A stretch of 55,200 bases of DNA from Flavobacteriaceae bacterium (GTDB lineage Bacteria; Bacteroidota; Bacteroidia; Flavobacteriales; Flavobacteriaceae), in the NCBI GenBank assembly GCA_029246125.1, contig JAQWNZ010000035.1, forward strand, positions 1 to 55,200, given 5' to 3'. Under the pieces are notes generated by a model that did not search any database, was not told where the DNA came from, and saw nothing but the letters and a program-made list of their open reading frames with translations. Every line of letters starts with the position of its first letter. Within the stretch, counting starts at the first letter, position 1. Below are positions 1 through 8,329 of this stretch, in pieces. Both the position numbers and the translations under genes were made by a program.

Positions 1-497
1 CCATCCCTACGTTGTGCATCCCAATTAGGGTGGTTCCAAAATACAAAAGCTTCTTGTTTATTGGCTTGTTCAATTCCTGTCAAAGAATCCGAGTGCAGTA
101 GTTTATTAGCATCTTTTATAAAAACAGCGTTAATATGACCAGGAGGCATCTCTCGAGTAATTTCAGATCCATTAATTACCTTAAATACATCATTTTGTTC
201 TAACATTTGTGAAGCTATCATAAAAGATCGGTTTCTATCTGTGTGAGGAATATCCTCAGCGTGAGGTTGATATTCCAAATGATCGGTTATGGCAATTAAA
301 TCTAATCCTTCTCTTTGAGCTTCCTTAACTCGAATACTTGGCCATACCTCACCATCAGAAAAAACAGTGTGGATGTGCAAATCAGTACTTAACCAAAACA
401 TTCCTTCTTCAGCTTTAAAAAAAGGGTTTTGAGCAAAAATTGAATTTATACTAAAAAGTATGGAAGCTAATACTAACCTGTTTTCATTGAAAACCAT
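1..497 (-). CDS. PHP-domain phosphodiesterase (Sb-PDE-like), 3' part cut off by window edge
   Basis: The gene runs off the left edge; about 165 N-terminal residues are visible, starting from an ATG at 497. A signal peptide (hydrophobic stretch ending SIFAQ) suggests export to the periplasm. Next come PHP metal-binding motifs: DLHIHTVFSDG near residue 40, ITDHLE near 70, NGSEITR near 110 and FWNHPNW near the cut. PHP proteins bind two or three metals through such His/Asp residues and hydrolyse phosphoesters. The spacing and wording match proteins annotated in Flavobacteriia as Sb-PDE family phosphodiesterase. The substrate is unknown. The family call is from memory of motifs, without an alignment. 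A DUF2490 gene lies upstream on the same strand, 73 bp away. Confidence 0.85.
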   Translation of the reverse strand, partial: MVFNENRLVLASILFSINSIFAQNPFFKAEEGMFWLSTDLHIHTVFSDGEVWPSIRVKEAQREGLDLIAITDHLEYQPHAEDIPHTDRNRSFMIASQMLEQNDVFKVINGSEITREMPPGHINAVFIKDANKLLHSDSLTGIEQANKQEAFVFWNHPNWDAQRRD

Positions 498-570
498 TAT
501 CCTTTTTTATAGAAAGCTACGATTTTAAAACTGAAAAAAAAGTCTTGTTAACAAAAAATAAGTCAACTTA

Positions 571-1296
571 TTAAATCTTATAAAATAGAATAGTGTTCCA
601 AAATCTATTTTTCAAAAACAGATCAGTAGATTTCAAAATCGTATTTTTCTGAAAACCAGTATTTATAATAGCCTTGTCGTTAAGTTTAAATTTGAAACCT
701 AGAAAAGTCCAGTTTTGATTAAATCTATAGGGAATTCCCGAACGATTCAATACGGTAAAAATTTCATCGTAAAAAATAAAATTTATAGGCAACTTACTAT
801 CCGATTTTGAAATTGGCCTTTCATATGTTAAACGAACTCTAATCCTGCTAGACAAATCGAAACTTCTTTCTGAAAGATTTTTCTGTAATGGAAGTTCTTC
901 TTGAAAACGATGTTCTAGACGAAACCAAGTTGAGAAAGACCCTTTTTTTAATGGAACTTGATAAGAAATCTGTTCCCAAATATTATGTTCATTTCTTACC
1001 CTTGGATCAGCATTAATGTCCGCGTCAAAATTCCTTAAATAACTATATCCAATAGTCCATTTTATTTTGGTAGAATCTGAATATGTTATTTGTGGTCTAA
1101 AAATTTGTTGATCCCATATATTAAAATAATCAATTGTTCTTGAGTGGAACTCAGATCGTAAAACAAATTTATTTGATAAGGGTATGTCTAAAAATAAAGC
1201 ATTCCAAACTCCCTCAACTTTTTCATATTCTTGAGCAGAGACTAGTTGAATAAAAAAAAGAAATAATATTGAACTACTTACAAAAAATTTTGTCAT
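571..1296 (-). CDS. DUF2490 domain outer-membrane-type protein
   Basis: A 241-residue protein with a clear N-terminal signal peptide (cleavage probably after LVSAQ). The rest is rich in alternating hydrophobic/aromatic strands, such as VWNALFLDIPLSNKFVLRSE, IKWTIGYSYLRNF and PINFIFYDEIF, and ends in an aromatic strand (FWNTILFYKI). That is typical of a small outer-membrane beta-barrel. The opening after the signal peptide and the length fit DUF2490, a family of unknown function common in Bacteroidota. It follows the tesB-like gene by 4 bp on the same strand, so the two are probably co-transcribed. I infer an outer-membrane location; no enzymatic motif is visible. Confidence 0.75.
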   Translation of the reverse strand: MTKFFVSSSILFLFFIQLVSAQEYEKVEGVWNALFLDIPLSNKFVLRSEFHSRTIDYFNIWDQQIFRPQITYSDSTKIKWTIGYSYLRNFDADINADPRVRNEHNIWEQISYQVPLKKGSFSTWFRLEHRFQEELPLQKNLSERSFDLSSRIRVRLTYERPISKSDSKLPINFIFYDEIFTVLNRSGIPYRFNQNWTFLGFKFKLNDKAIINTGFQKNTILKSTDLFLKNRFWNTILFYKI

Positions 1297-1300
1297 GATT

Positions 1301-2161
1301 TTATTTAAATTTTCTCATTAATCCTTCTTGTGATACCGAGGCAATCATCTTCCCAGATCGATCAAAAATACTACCTCTCGCGTATCCTCTTGCATTCGAA
1401 GCACTTGGACTTTCAATTGAATAAAGTAACCAATTATCAATTTCAAAGTCACGATGAAACCAAAGGGCGTGATCTAGACTTGCATAATAGATTTTTTGGG
1501 TTTTAAAATCTTTTCTATGAGGTAATGTTGCAGACAACAATAGACTATAATCTGATGCAAAAGCAAGTAACTGATGCTTTAAAGGAGTGTTTGCTCTGAT
1601 TTTTTCTTTGGTTTTAAACCATATATGAGATTGAGGTGGCTTGTTTTCTGTTTCAAGATAAATTGCTTTACCGACGGGTCGAAACTCAAAAACTTGGGGG
1701 TGAGCCATCATCAAATGCTGATACCGTTCAGGATCATCTTCCTTAAGAGATTCTGCCTGTTGGATATCAGTTAGTAATATTTCTGGGGTCAATACATTTG
1801 GCATAGTAATTTGATGGTCTGCCCCTTTTTCATTTAAGTGAAAAGAAGCTGCCATGTTAAAAATTGCTTTCCCATCTTGATAGGCTACTACCCTTCGAGT
1901 TGTAAAACTTCTTCCATTGCGTATTGCATCAACATGAAAGTCAATGGGTATGTCAATGTCTCCTCCAAGAATAAAATAGCCATGCATTGAATGTGCTATT
2001 CGATCATTTGGAACAGTTTGATATGCAGCATGAAGAGATTGACCTAATACTTGCCCTCCAAAAACACGTCCCCATGCAGTCTTATAATTTTGACCTACAA
2101 AGTGATGGGTGTCTTTTTTTTCGAGTTGAAGTAAAGAAATAAGTGAGGTTAAATCAATCAT
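1301..2161 (-). CDS. tesB: Acyl-CoA thioesterase II
   Basis: 286 residues, the usual length of the double-hotdog TesB family, which hydrolyses medium- and long-chain acyl-CoA to free fatty acid and CoA in the cytoplasm. The N-terminal hotdog holds GRVFGGQVLGQSLHAA and HSMHGYFI. The C-terminal hotdog holds ASLDHALWFHRDF, whose Asp matches the catalytic Asp of TesB. It ends with SVSQEGLMR, whose Gln is the third catalytic residue. The ATG at 2161 places the family's usual N-terminus correctly. It is followed at 4 bp by the DUF2490 gene. Confidence 0.93.
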   Translation of the reverse strand: MIDLTSLISLLQLEKKDTHHFVGQNYKTAWGRVFGGQVLGQSLHAAYQTVPNDRIAHSMHGYFILGGDIDIPIDFHVDAIRNGRSFTTRRVVAYQDGKAIFNMAASFHLNEKGADHQITMPNVLTPEILLTDIQQAESLKEDDPERYQHLMMAHPQVFEFRPVGKAIYLETENKPPQSHIWFKTKEKIRANTPLKHQLLAFASDYSLLLSATLPHRKDFKTQKIYYASLDHALWFHRDFEIDNWLLYSIESPSASNARGYARGSIFDRSGKMIASVSQEGLMRKFK

Positions 2162-2206
2162 TAATTTTTTTAAGTTTTATAAAAGGAATTCATTTAAAGA
2201 CCAAAA

Positions 2207-2863
2207 CTATTGAATCCTCATACTCCAAATTTCGTACATAGGATCTCCTTTACTACTATATCCTTGATGATGCCAATCGGAGCCTTTTAAAGAGTAATTA
2301 AATGGTAAGACAGCTCCAACACGATTATTGTCTCTTGAAAAATATTGAATATGTTCGGTATATTTACCATTTTCTGTAGTATAGAATCCCCCACCTGATC
2401 CAAAAAATTGAAATGTTTCTGTGTTAAATGCTGTCCATTGAAAATATCCATTCAATAAAAATTTCATTGTCTTTCTAGGTCTCGAAGTATCTCTTCTTCG
2501 TTCACCTTGATCAGTCACTCTTCCTGCCATAAGCCATTTTCCATTTAAATCTTTAGGTGCTTTAGAAACTTTTCCCCAGTTTTTTGACCAATTTATTTTT
2601 AAATTTTTAAGGCTATCTTTTTCAAAATTAGAATTGAATTCAAAATTAATTGAAATTTCTTTTCCTTCTTTACTATAAAATCCCCCACGGGTTAATATAA
2701 ATTGAGGGGGGTTACTTAAGAATTGTGTCTCCACTAGATAGGAATCGTCAATCAGTATTCGATGTGTAACTGTTTTTCCATTTTCCTTAGTTTGAAAAGT
2801 ATAAACCTGTCCGTTTATATAAAATAGACTGAAAAATAGGATTGTAAATAATTGAGTTTTCAT
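2207..2863 (-). CDS. Secreted protein of unknown function with internal duplication
   Basis: 218 residues with a signal peptide (MKTQLFTILFFSLFYINGQ). I do not recognise a named domain; similar Bacteroidota proteins are usually labelled only 'membrane or secreted protein'. Two stretches look like copies of one motif: RGGFYSKEGKEISINFEFNS near residue 60 and GGGFYTTENGKYTEHIQYFS near 155. Each is a Gly-rich turn followed by a polar beta strand, which suggests a duplicated half-barrel (lipocalin-like or similar, inferred). The central WLMAGRV and the pair FQWTAFN/FQFFGSG also look like barrel strands. It sits 45 bp upstream of tesB on the same strand. Confidence 0.7.
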   Translation of the reverse strand: MKTQLFTILFFSLFYINGQVYTFQTKENGKTVTHRILIDDSYLVETQFLSNPPQFILTRGGFYSKEGKEISINFEFNSNFEKDSLKNLKINWSKNWGKVSKAPKDLNGKWLMAGRVTDQGERRRDTSRPRKTMKFLLNGYFQWTAFNTETFQFFGSGGGFYTTENGKYTEHIQYFSRDNNRVGAVLPFNYSLKGSDWHHQGYSSKGDPMYEIWSMRIQ

Positions 2864-2999
2864 GCTTTTTAATTCCTGTAATTAAATACTGATTTATGTA
2901 TAAATATTTCAAATGTATTAATTTAGAAATCCTAATCCTAACATTAGATATTTCAAATATTCCGCTAAAATTAATTTTCCCCCTTCCGATAAAAGTATC

Positions 3000-3884
3000 C
3001 TATTTTTTTTTGCTCTTATCAGTAATTAAATAAACACCAAAAAGAATTAAAGCACAGCCAATCCACTGAATTAAAGAAAAATGTTCATCATCTAAAATTC
3101 CCCACCCTATTGCGACTATAGGAAGAAAATAGGTGATGGAAATAGAAAAAACTGGTGTAGATATAGAAACCAATTCGTTGAACATTACTTTAGCTATAGC
3201 CGTCCCAAAAAGTGATAAAATAAATATATAATAAAGGGAAGTTTGCAAGTCAGAAGAAACTGTAATTTCTGACCATGGAAAATCAACAACAAATAGGATG
3301 ACTAAAGCTGGTATAAAAATTGAAAGAAAATTTCCAAATGCAATTGCTAAAGCAGGTATTCCATCAAGTTTATATTTAATAAGATTCACATTTATAGAGT
3401 AACATAATGTTGCAACAATTACAAGAAAAGAATACCAGCTTTTATTTCCTTCGTGAATTGAGAATTCATTTGATACAAGAACTAGAGTGCCCATAAAACC
3501 AACAAGTACACCAAGCATTTTTACCCATCTAAATTTTGAATTAAATAAAACTAAACTCAATATTAAGGTAAATAATGGGGTCATTCCATTAAGGACTGCA
3601 GCTAATGAACTATCAATTTCTGTTTCAGCAAATGCGAACAAATAGTTGGGAAAAAATGTTCCAAAAAAACCAGTAATAATAATCCATTTCCAGGCTTCAC
3701 TAGGAATTTTTTTCAAATGTTTTAGCCCAAAAACTGAAAGTATTAGGGTTGTCCATATAATTCTTATTGATCCTAACTGAAGGGGCGATAAACCCACTAG
3801 CCCTTTTTTAATTAAGATATAAGAACTCCCCCAAATAATAGAAAGAGTAATAAGATAAACCCACTTTTTTAAAATAATTGACAT
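3000..3884 (-). CDS. DMT-superfamily EamA-type transporter
   Basis: About 294 residues with ten hydrophobic segments arranged as two EamA repeats. The first repeat starts with WVYLITLSIIWGSSYILIKK, the standard opening of EamA permeases. The C-terminus is a short lysine tail. Such proteins export small metabolites or amino acids across the inner membrane; the substrate cannot be read from sequence. I place the start at the ATG at 3884 (MSIILKKW). An in-frame TTG at 3893 would add three residues but falls in a palindrome. The neighbours give no clue to the substrate. Confidence 0.88.
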   Translation of the reverse strand: MSIILKKWVYLITLSIIWGSSYILIKKGLVGLSPLQLGSIRIIWTTLILSVFGLKHLKKIPSEAWKWIIITGFFGTFFPNYLFAFAETEIDSSLAAVLNGMTPLFTLILSLVLFNSKFRWVKMLGVLVGFMGTLVLVSNEFSIHEGNKSWYSFLVIVATLCYSINVNLIKYKLDGIPALAIAFGNFLSIFIPALVILFVVDFPWSEITVSSDLQTSLYYIFILSLFGTAIAKVMFNELVSISTPVFSISITYFLPIVAIGWGILDDEHFSLIQWIGCALILFGVYLITDKSKKK

Positions 3885-3888
3885 GTTA

Positions 3889-3900
3889 TGCAAATTTGCA
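3889..3900. repeat. Perfect 12-bp palindrome TGCAAATTTGCA before the DMT transporter
   Basis: TGCAAATTTGCA reads the same on both strands and lies 5 to 16 bases upstream of the transporter ATG at 3884. Its position suits an operator or a fortuitous symmetric promoter element; on the minus strand it contains AAATTTG, which resembles part of a TAnnTTTG box. Function is inferred only from position. Confidence 0.35.
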
Positions 3901-3948
3901 CTTTTTTAGAAAGCCTATTACACTTATATTTATCTTTTTAAAAACCCC

Positions 3949-4351
3949 GTGAGATCATTAACTCTTTTAAGTTTTTTTTCTTTCCCTGCTTTTATTTTTT
4001 AATTGTAAGCCAACACAACAACACAAAATTGCGCCTTTTAATTCTTTAAAAAAATTCTCAAATGAATTATCGAACATAGTTTCAGAAGAATATGCTAAAA
4101 TTAGTATAAATGGAATGATGTGTGCTATAGGATGTGCTTCGAGTATTCAAAAAAAACTTAACCAAACTTCAAGAGTCATTTCTGCAACAGTAGATTTTAA
4201 GTCAAATACAGCTTGGATAGTCTACAATTCTGAGAATATTAGACTTGAAAGTTTGACTGAAGTAGTAAAATCTGTGAATGATTCCTACAATGTGACTAAA
4301 ATTGAGAAGACAAATAAATTATTTAAAAATAATCTACTTCCAATTCAATGA
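3949..4351 (+). CDS. Heavy-metal-associated (HMA) domain lipoprotein, frame broken in the signal peptide
   Basis: The frame open from 3971 to 4351 encodes ISINGMMCAIGCASSIQKKL followed by a beta-alpha-beta pattern, as in HMA metal chaperone domains. The GMxCAxGC spelling is typical of small flavobacterial lipoproteins that bind soft metals. The first ATG in this frame (4115) falls in the metal loop, so it cannot be the true start. Upstream the frame reads LSLLLFFNCK, a lipobox, but meets a stop at 3968. A GTG at 3949 opens another frame. Deleting one T from the eight-T run (3972-3979) would join them as MRSLTLLSFFLSLLLFFNC, a textbook lipoprotein signal. This is either a sequencing error, a pseudogene or a slippage-controlled gene. 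The 3' end overlaps gldD tail to tail by 18 bp. Confidence 0.6.
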
Positions 4352-4885
4352 TTCTATCATGTGAATAAGATCATTTTCTATATATTTTACAGCTGGTAGA
4401 ATAGAATCATAATTAGGTTTAGCGTAAAAATAAACCGACCCAATCAAAAAGTGATTGGTACTATCTGTTAAGAAAAATTGGTGTTGAGATGCGGCATTCC
4501 CAACAACTGAAAAAAGAGTTCCGTAAACTTTATTAACAGGATTTATAAAAACTTTTTCCGGGATAGATTCAGCTTTCGAAATATGTTTGTAAGGAAGTTT
4601 GTAAGCATCATTTAATAATGAATCTAAGTTTTTTTTCACTGAATTATAATTAATATATATAGTTGCTTTCATGTCTTTATAAACAACTTTGTAATTAGAT
4701 TGATTAGTAGCTTTTGATACCTGTGCATAACCATTATATTCGAATGAAAAGTTAGGGATTTCATGAAAACTTTGATATTTCGGTTCTGGATAATCCAAAC
4801 GTAAATATCCCCAGGGTTTTGGAATTAAATCAGAATTACAACTCAAAAATATATTTAAACTAACTAATATAATTCGGTTGATCAT
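4334..4885 (-). CDS. gldD: Gliding motility lipoprotein GldD
   Basis: 183 residues with a short lipoprotein signal whose lipobox ends at Cys16 (NIFLSCNS). The mature start, PKPWGYLRLDYPEPKYQ, is characteristic of GldD, a lipoprotein required for gliding in Flavobacterium johnsoniae and linked with the type IX secretion/gliding machinery. It lies 6 bp downstream of gldE on the same strand, reproducing the known mutY-ssb-gldE-gldD order. Together the order and the motif make the call secure. The last 18 bp overlap the convergent HMA gene. Confidence 0.93.
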   Translation of the reverse strand: MINRIILVSLNIFLSCNSDLIPKPWGYLRLDYPEPKYQSFHEIPNFSFEYNGYAQVSKATNQSNYKVVYKDMKATIYINYNSVKKNLDSLLNDAYKLPYKHISKAESIPEKVFINPVNKVYGTLFSVVGNAASQHQFFLTDSTNHFLIGSVYFYAKPNYDSILPAVKYIENDLIHMIESLNWK

Positions 4886-4891
4886 AGAAAA

Positions 4892-6208
4892 TTATTTTTT
4901 AGGAATTTCAACTTTTACATGTTTGATACGCATTTGATCTAACTCCTCAATAATAAACATATAATTTTTGTACCTGATTTTTTGCCCCTTTTTAGGAAAT
5001 TTTTTTGCGATTTCTAAAAGTAATCCAGCTAGTGTTTCCGAATCTCCTTTTATAGGTTCAAAAACCTCGACTTCTTGCAAATTAATAGCTTTAAAAAAAT
5101 CTTTTAAACTAATTTTAGCTTCAAATATAAATGTGATATCGTCTAACTTCGTGTAATTCAAGTCATCTTCATCAAATTCATCACTTATATCTCCAACAAT
5201 TTCCTCCATTATATCTTCCAAAGTAATTAGTCCAGAAGTGCCTCCATATTCATCAACAACAATTGCTAAATGAATCTTCTTTTGTTGGAATTCTTTAAGT
5301 AAATCATCCAGTTTTTTATTTTCTGGTACATAGATTGGTGTCTTTAAGATATCTTGCCAAACAAAATTAGGATTTTCAAGATTTGGTAGCAGATCTTTTG
5401 TATATAAAATCCCTTTAATATTGTCCATTTTATCATGAAAAACTGGAATCCTAGAATAACCTTTTTCAAGTATGGAAGGAATAATTTCATTTAAAGTAGA
5501 TTCGAAAGAGATAGCAAACATATCCATTCTTGGGCACATTACTTCACGAGTATCTGTGTTCCCAAAGTTAACAATCCCTTCAAGAATTCTTTGTTCATCT
5601 AAAGTCGTTTCGTTGTCTGCAGTAAGCTCAAGGGCTTGGGAAAGTTTATCCACGGAAAACTGATTTTTTTGATCTCCTAAACTCTTTTCAAGAAAACTAG
5701 TGGTTTGACTCATTGGGTAAGTTATCCAAAATAAAATATATCGATCCAAAATTGATATGAAAAGTGCCATTCTTTTTGAAAAGATTAGGGCATTTCTATT
5801 GGCATAAACTTTGGGTAATATTTCCCCAAAAATTAAAATTAACGAAGTGATGATGCCTATCTCAATAAAAAGGGCAAATACAGGGCTATCAAAAGCTCCT
5901 AAAAAGGAATCACTTATGGAAGTGAAAACAATTACTATTGCTATATTGATGAAATTATTAGCTACCAAGATTGTAGCTAATAGCCGTTTTGGTCTCTTTA
6001 ATAGACTAATCACTCGTAATAAAGACAAGTCAGATGAGCTCTCCTCTTTTTCCTCTAATGATTTAAGCTGTAATGAAAAAAAGGAAACTTCAGTTCCAGA
6101 GATAAGTGCTGAACAAATCAACAAGACAATAACTACTAACCATTGAATCAATAATAAATTCGAGGTCAAAATTAAAGTGCTTATTATAGGCAAGGGGTCT
6201 GGATCCAA
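4892..6208 (-). CDS. gldE: Gliding-motility-associated CNNM/CBS membrane protein GldE
   Basis: 438 residues. The N-terminal half (about residues 15-200) is a CNNM/DUF21 membrane domain with several hydrophobic helices (LIQWLVVIVLLICSALISGT, IGIITSLILIFGEILPKVYA). A CBS pair follows (about 215-340; VMCPRMDMFAI, IPVFHDKMDNIKGILYTKDL). The C-terminal CorC/HlyC domain starts with VVDEYGGTSGLITLEDIMEE and covers the last 90 or so residues. The architecture matches HlyC/CorC ion-transport-associated proteins. The position between ssb and gldD identifies it as GldE, a partner of GldD in flavobacterial gliding. It is 12 bp downstream of ssb and 6 bp upstream of gldD. Confidence 0.93.
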   Translation of the reverse strand: MDPDPLPIISTLILTSNLLLIQWLVVIVLLICSALISGTEVSFFSLQLKSLEEKEESSSDLSLLRVISLLKRPKRLLATILVANNFINIAIVIVFTSISDSFLGAFDSPVFALFIEIGIITSLILIFGEILPKVYANRNALIFSKRMALFISILDRYILFWITYPMSQTTSFLEKSLGDQKNQFSVDKLSQALELTADNETTLDEQRILEGIVNFGNTDTREVMCPRMDMFAISFESTLNEIIPSILEKGYSRIPVFHDKMDNIKGILYTKDLLPNLENPNFVWQDILKTPIYVPENKKLDDLLKEFQQKKIHLAIVVDEYGGTSGLITLEDIMEEIVGDISDEFDEDDLNYTKLDDITFIFEAKISLKDFFKAINLQEVEVFEPIKGDSETLAGLLLEIAKKFPKKGQKIRYKNYMFIIEELDQMRIKHVKVEIPKK

Positions 6209-6220
6209 TAAAACAAATTT

Positions 6221-6646
6221 TTAAAATGGTAAATCATCTATCCCTGTAGTAGGAGCATCTAAATTTTCAGAAGAAGAATTTGATGATTCTGATACAGATG
6301 AATCTTCTTTTTTTGTGCTAAGAAAAGTAAATTCATTTACAATAATCTCGGTTGAATAACGATCATTTCCATCTTCTCCTGTCCATTTCCTAGTCTTTAT
6401 TCTACCTTCAATATAAATTTTATCTCCTTTACTAAGATATTTTTCGCAAATTTCTGCTGCTTTATTACGTAAAACAATATTATGCCATTCAGTATTGTTA
6501 ATCTTTTCTCCACTACTTTTATTTAGATAAGATTCATTTGTTGCTAGGGGAAAACGACCTATCGATCCACCACCATCAAAATAATGCATTTTAACATCAT
6601 CTCCTAGATGACCTATTAACATTACCTTGTTGAGTGTACCACTCAT
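6221..6646 (-). CDS. ssb: Single-stranded DNA-binding protein
   Basis: 141 residues. The OB-fold spans about residues 4-112 (NKVMLIGHLGDDV, GRFPLATNES, EWHNIVLRNKAAE, YIEGRIKTRKW). A short Ser-rich acidic linker leads to the tail DDLPF, the C-terminal peptide that docks SSB-interacting repair and replication proteins. It lies 57 bp downstream of mutY and 12 bp upstream of gldE, in the usual Flavobacteriia order. Confidence 0.97.
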   Translation of the reverse strand: MSGTLNKVMLIGHLGDDVKMHYFDGGGSIGRFPLATNESYLNKSSGEKINNTEWHNIVLRNKAAEICEKYLSKGDKIYIEGRIKTRKWTGEDGNDRYSTEIIVNEFTFLSTKKEDSSVSESSNSSSENLDAPTTGIDDLPF

Positions 6647-6703
6647 GATATAAAGATTTTGAATTTGATAGAATAGTAAATTTACAAAATCAATATAGAT
6701 AAT

Positions 6704-7744
6704 TCAAAAGAATTTTTTTAAAAAATCATCGATTACAACGGGTACAGCAAATTGATAAATAGACTCTTTTGAAACAGAATTATTTAATTTCATTTTTGTT
6801 TTAATTTGCCAAAAATTAACTTCCAAAATTTGATGGCTTAGCTTGTGAATAACTGGTGACGAATTCAATAATTTAATGGTTTTACTGATTGTACTAAATT
6901 TTTTAGGAAAGTTTGGATGAGCAACGAGTGTTTTTTCTGATTTTAGGACTTTTGTCGACTCCAATAATGGGAACTGATACAAATTTTGCCAAATACCTTT
7001 ATTTGATCTTTTTTCAAAAACATAATAATCTTGATAATCAGAAACAACCAAGTAATTAAAATAACGTTTCTTTATTTTTGTTCGAGAAGTTTTAACTGGA
7101 AAGCTTGATATTTTATTTTGATTTAATGCTACGCAATTTTTAGAAAAAGGACAAGTCGAGCATTTCGGTTTTTTAGGAGTACAATGAAGTGATCCAAATT
7201 CCATCATAGCTTGATTAAAAGTCCCAGGATGACTGTCCCCTATCATATTCATTGCCTTTTTCTTAAATATTTTATGGGCATTAGTCGAATTAATAGGGGT
7301 TTCTATTCCAAAATATCTAGATAAAAAGCGGTATACATTCCCATCTACAACTGCCTGGGGTATTCCAAAGGAAATAGAAGCAATTGCACTTGCAGTATAA
7401 TCACCTACACCTTTTAATTCAATAAGTGATTCAAAAGTATTAGGAAAAATTCCCCCAAGTTTATTGTGAATAAATTGAGCCGTAAAGTGGAGGTTTCTTG
7501 CTCTTGAATAATAACCTAACCCTTGCCACAATTTTAGAACTTCATCCTCACTAGCTAATGCTAAATCCCCAAGTCTAGGATAAGCGTTTAGAAACCGTTT
7601 AAAATAAGGAAGCCCCTGTTCAGTTCTAGTTTGTTGTAAAATTATCTCTGAGAGCCAAACTTTATATGGGTCTTGAGACTCCCTCCATAAAAATGAGCGT
7701 TTATTTTCATTGTACCAAAGAAGTAGTTTTTGAGTAAAAGACAA
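6704..7744 (-). CDS. mutY: A/G-specific adenine glycosylase
   Basis: 346 residues. MutY removes adenine mispaired with 8-oxoguanine. The helix-hairpin-helix/Gly-Pro-Asp core is visible: SEIILQQTRTEQ contains the catalytic Glu, LKGVGDYTASAIASI is the HhH, and VDGNVYRFLSR contains the catalytic Asp. The [4Fe-4S] cluster site reads C-x6-C-x2-C-x5-C (CTPKKPKCSTCPFSKNC). The C-terminal NUDIX-like domain (from about residue 225; FEKRSNKGIWQNLYQFPLLE) recognises 8-oxoG. The ATG at 7744 gives the normal N-terminus (LLLWYNENKRSFLWR). It heads the mutY-ssb-gldE-gldD unit, divergent from the HU gene. Confidence 0.97.
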   Translation of the reverse strand: MSFTQKLLLWYNENKRSFLWRESQDPYKVWLSEIILQQTRTEQGLPYFKRFLNAYPRLGDLALASEDEVLKLWQGLGYYSRARNLHFTAQFIHNKLGGIFPNTFESLIELKGVGDYTASAIASISFGIPQAVVDGNVYRFLSRYFGIETPINSTNAHKIFKKKAMNMIGDSHPGTFNQAMMEFGSLHCTPKKPKCSTCPFSKNCVALNQNKISSFPVKTSRTKIKKRYFNYLVVSDYQDYYVFEKRSNKGIWQNLYQFPLLESTKVLKSEKTLVAHPNFPKKFSTISKTIKLLNSSPVIHKLSHQILEVNFWQIKTKMKLNNSVSKESIYQFAVPVVIDDFLKKFF

Positions 7745-7832
7745 ATTTTTACATATAAATTTAAAATGCTAAAAGTAGAGAAAGAAAAAGAATATAAAAA
7801 CTTTGTACAGAGCATTTTATAATTAAAATTTA

Positions 7833-7840
7833 TATATTTG
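7833..7840 (+). promoter_or_regulatory. Probable -7 promoter element of the HU gene
   Basis: TATATTTG matches the Bacteroidota -7 consensus TAnnTTTG, 33 bases upstream of the HU ATG, in the divergent gap with mutY. I see no clear TTTG at the expected distance upstream, so the call rests on the -7 box alone. Confidence 0.5.
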
Positions 7841-7873
7841 CAAGCCTCATTTTTTGACAACAAATAAAACATT

Positions 7874-8167
7874 ATGACAAAAGCTGACATTGTTTCAAAC
7901 ATTTCTGACCAGCTGGGAATAGACCGAGTTGACGTTCAAGCAACTGTTGAAAAATTTATGAAAGAAGTAAAAGTTTCTCTTGAAAAAGGAGAAAATGTGT
8001 ATTTAAGAGGTTTTGGAAGTTTCGTAATTAAAACTCGGGCTGAAAAAACAGGCCGTAATATTTCAGAAAATGTCGCAATCAAGATCCCTTCCCACAACAT
8101 ACCCTCTTTCAAACCTGCTAAAATTTTTGTACAAGGTGTTAAATCAAAAGTTCCTGTTTCAAAATAA
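7874..8167 (+). CDS. HU/IHF-family DNA-binding protein
   Basis: 97 residues, the normal HU length plus a short tail. It opens MTKADIVSNISDQLGI. The conserved beta-arm region VYLRGFGSFVIKTRAEKTGRN carries the GFGSF motif and the basic arm, and the C-terminus reads IPSHNIPSFKPAK. HU proteins bend and compact DNA. In Bacteroidota this gene commonly precedes a small basic peptide gene and RNase E/G, as here. Which HU paralogue it is cannot be decided from one copy. Confidence 0.96.
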   Translation: MTKADIVSNISDQLGIDRVDVQATVEKFMKEVKVSLEKGENVYLRGFGSFVIKTRAEKTGRNISENVAIKIPSHNIPSFKPAKIFVQGVKSKVPVSK

Positions 8168-8195
8168 TTTATAACCTTCTAATACCAAACATTAT

Positions 8196-8285
8196 ATGCC
8201 TAGTGGTAAAAAACGAAAAAGACACAAGGTGGCGACTCACAAACGAAAAAAGCGTAGGAGAGCAAATCGTCATAAGAAAAAATAG
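8196..8285 (+). CDS. 29-residue basic peptide, AURKAIP1/COX24 (mS38-like) family
   Basis: An ATG at 8196 opens a 29-codon frame reading MPSGKKRKRHKVATHKRKK followed by RRRANRHKKK. Nearly two-thirds of the residues are Lys, Arg or His. This is the compact KRxxHKxxTHKRKKRR signature of the COX24/AURKAIP1 family, which is the mitochondrial small-subunit protein mS38 in eukaryotes. A ribosome-bound role is therefore likely (inferred). It lies 28 bp after HU and 147 bp before the RNase E/G gene, in its usual Bacteroidota context. It is easily missed because of its size. Confidence 0.85.
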   Translation: MPSGKKRKRHKVATHKRKKRRRANRHKKK

Positions 8286-8329
8286 TGTGAGGCAAAGCAC
8301 TTAAAAAATTTACCAAAAGTTCATTGAAA

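Noticed and set aside
2904-2957. Repeated ATATTTCAAAT in the gap before the unknown secreted gene
   Set aside because: Two 11-base copies in very AT-rich intergenic DNA without symmetry or regular spacing; probably chance.
4968-6146. Open frames antisense to gldE
   Set aside because: They lie fully inside a well-supported gene, lack family motifs and have no promoter or signal of their own.
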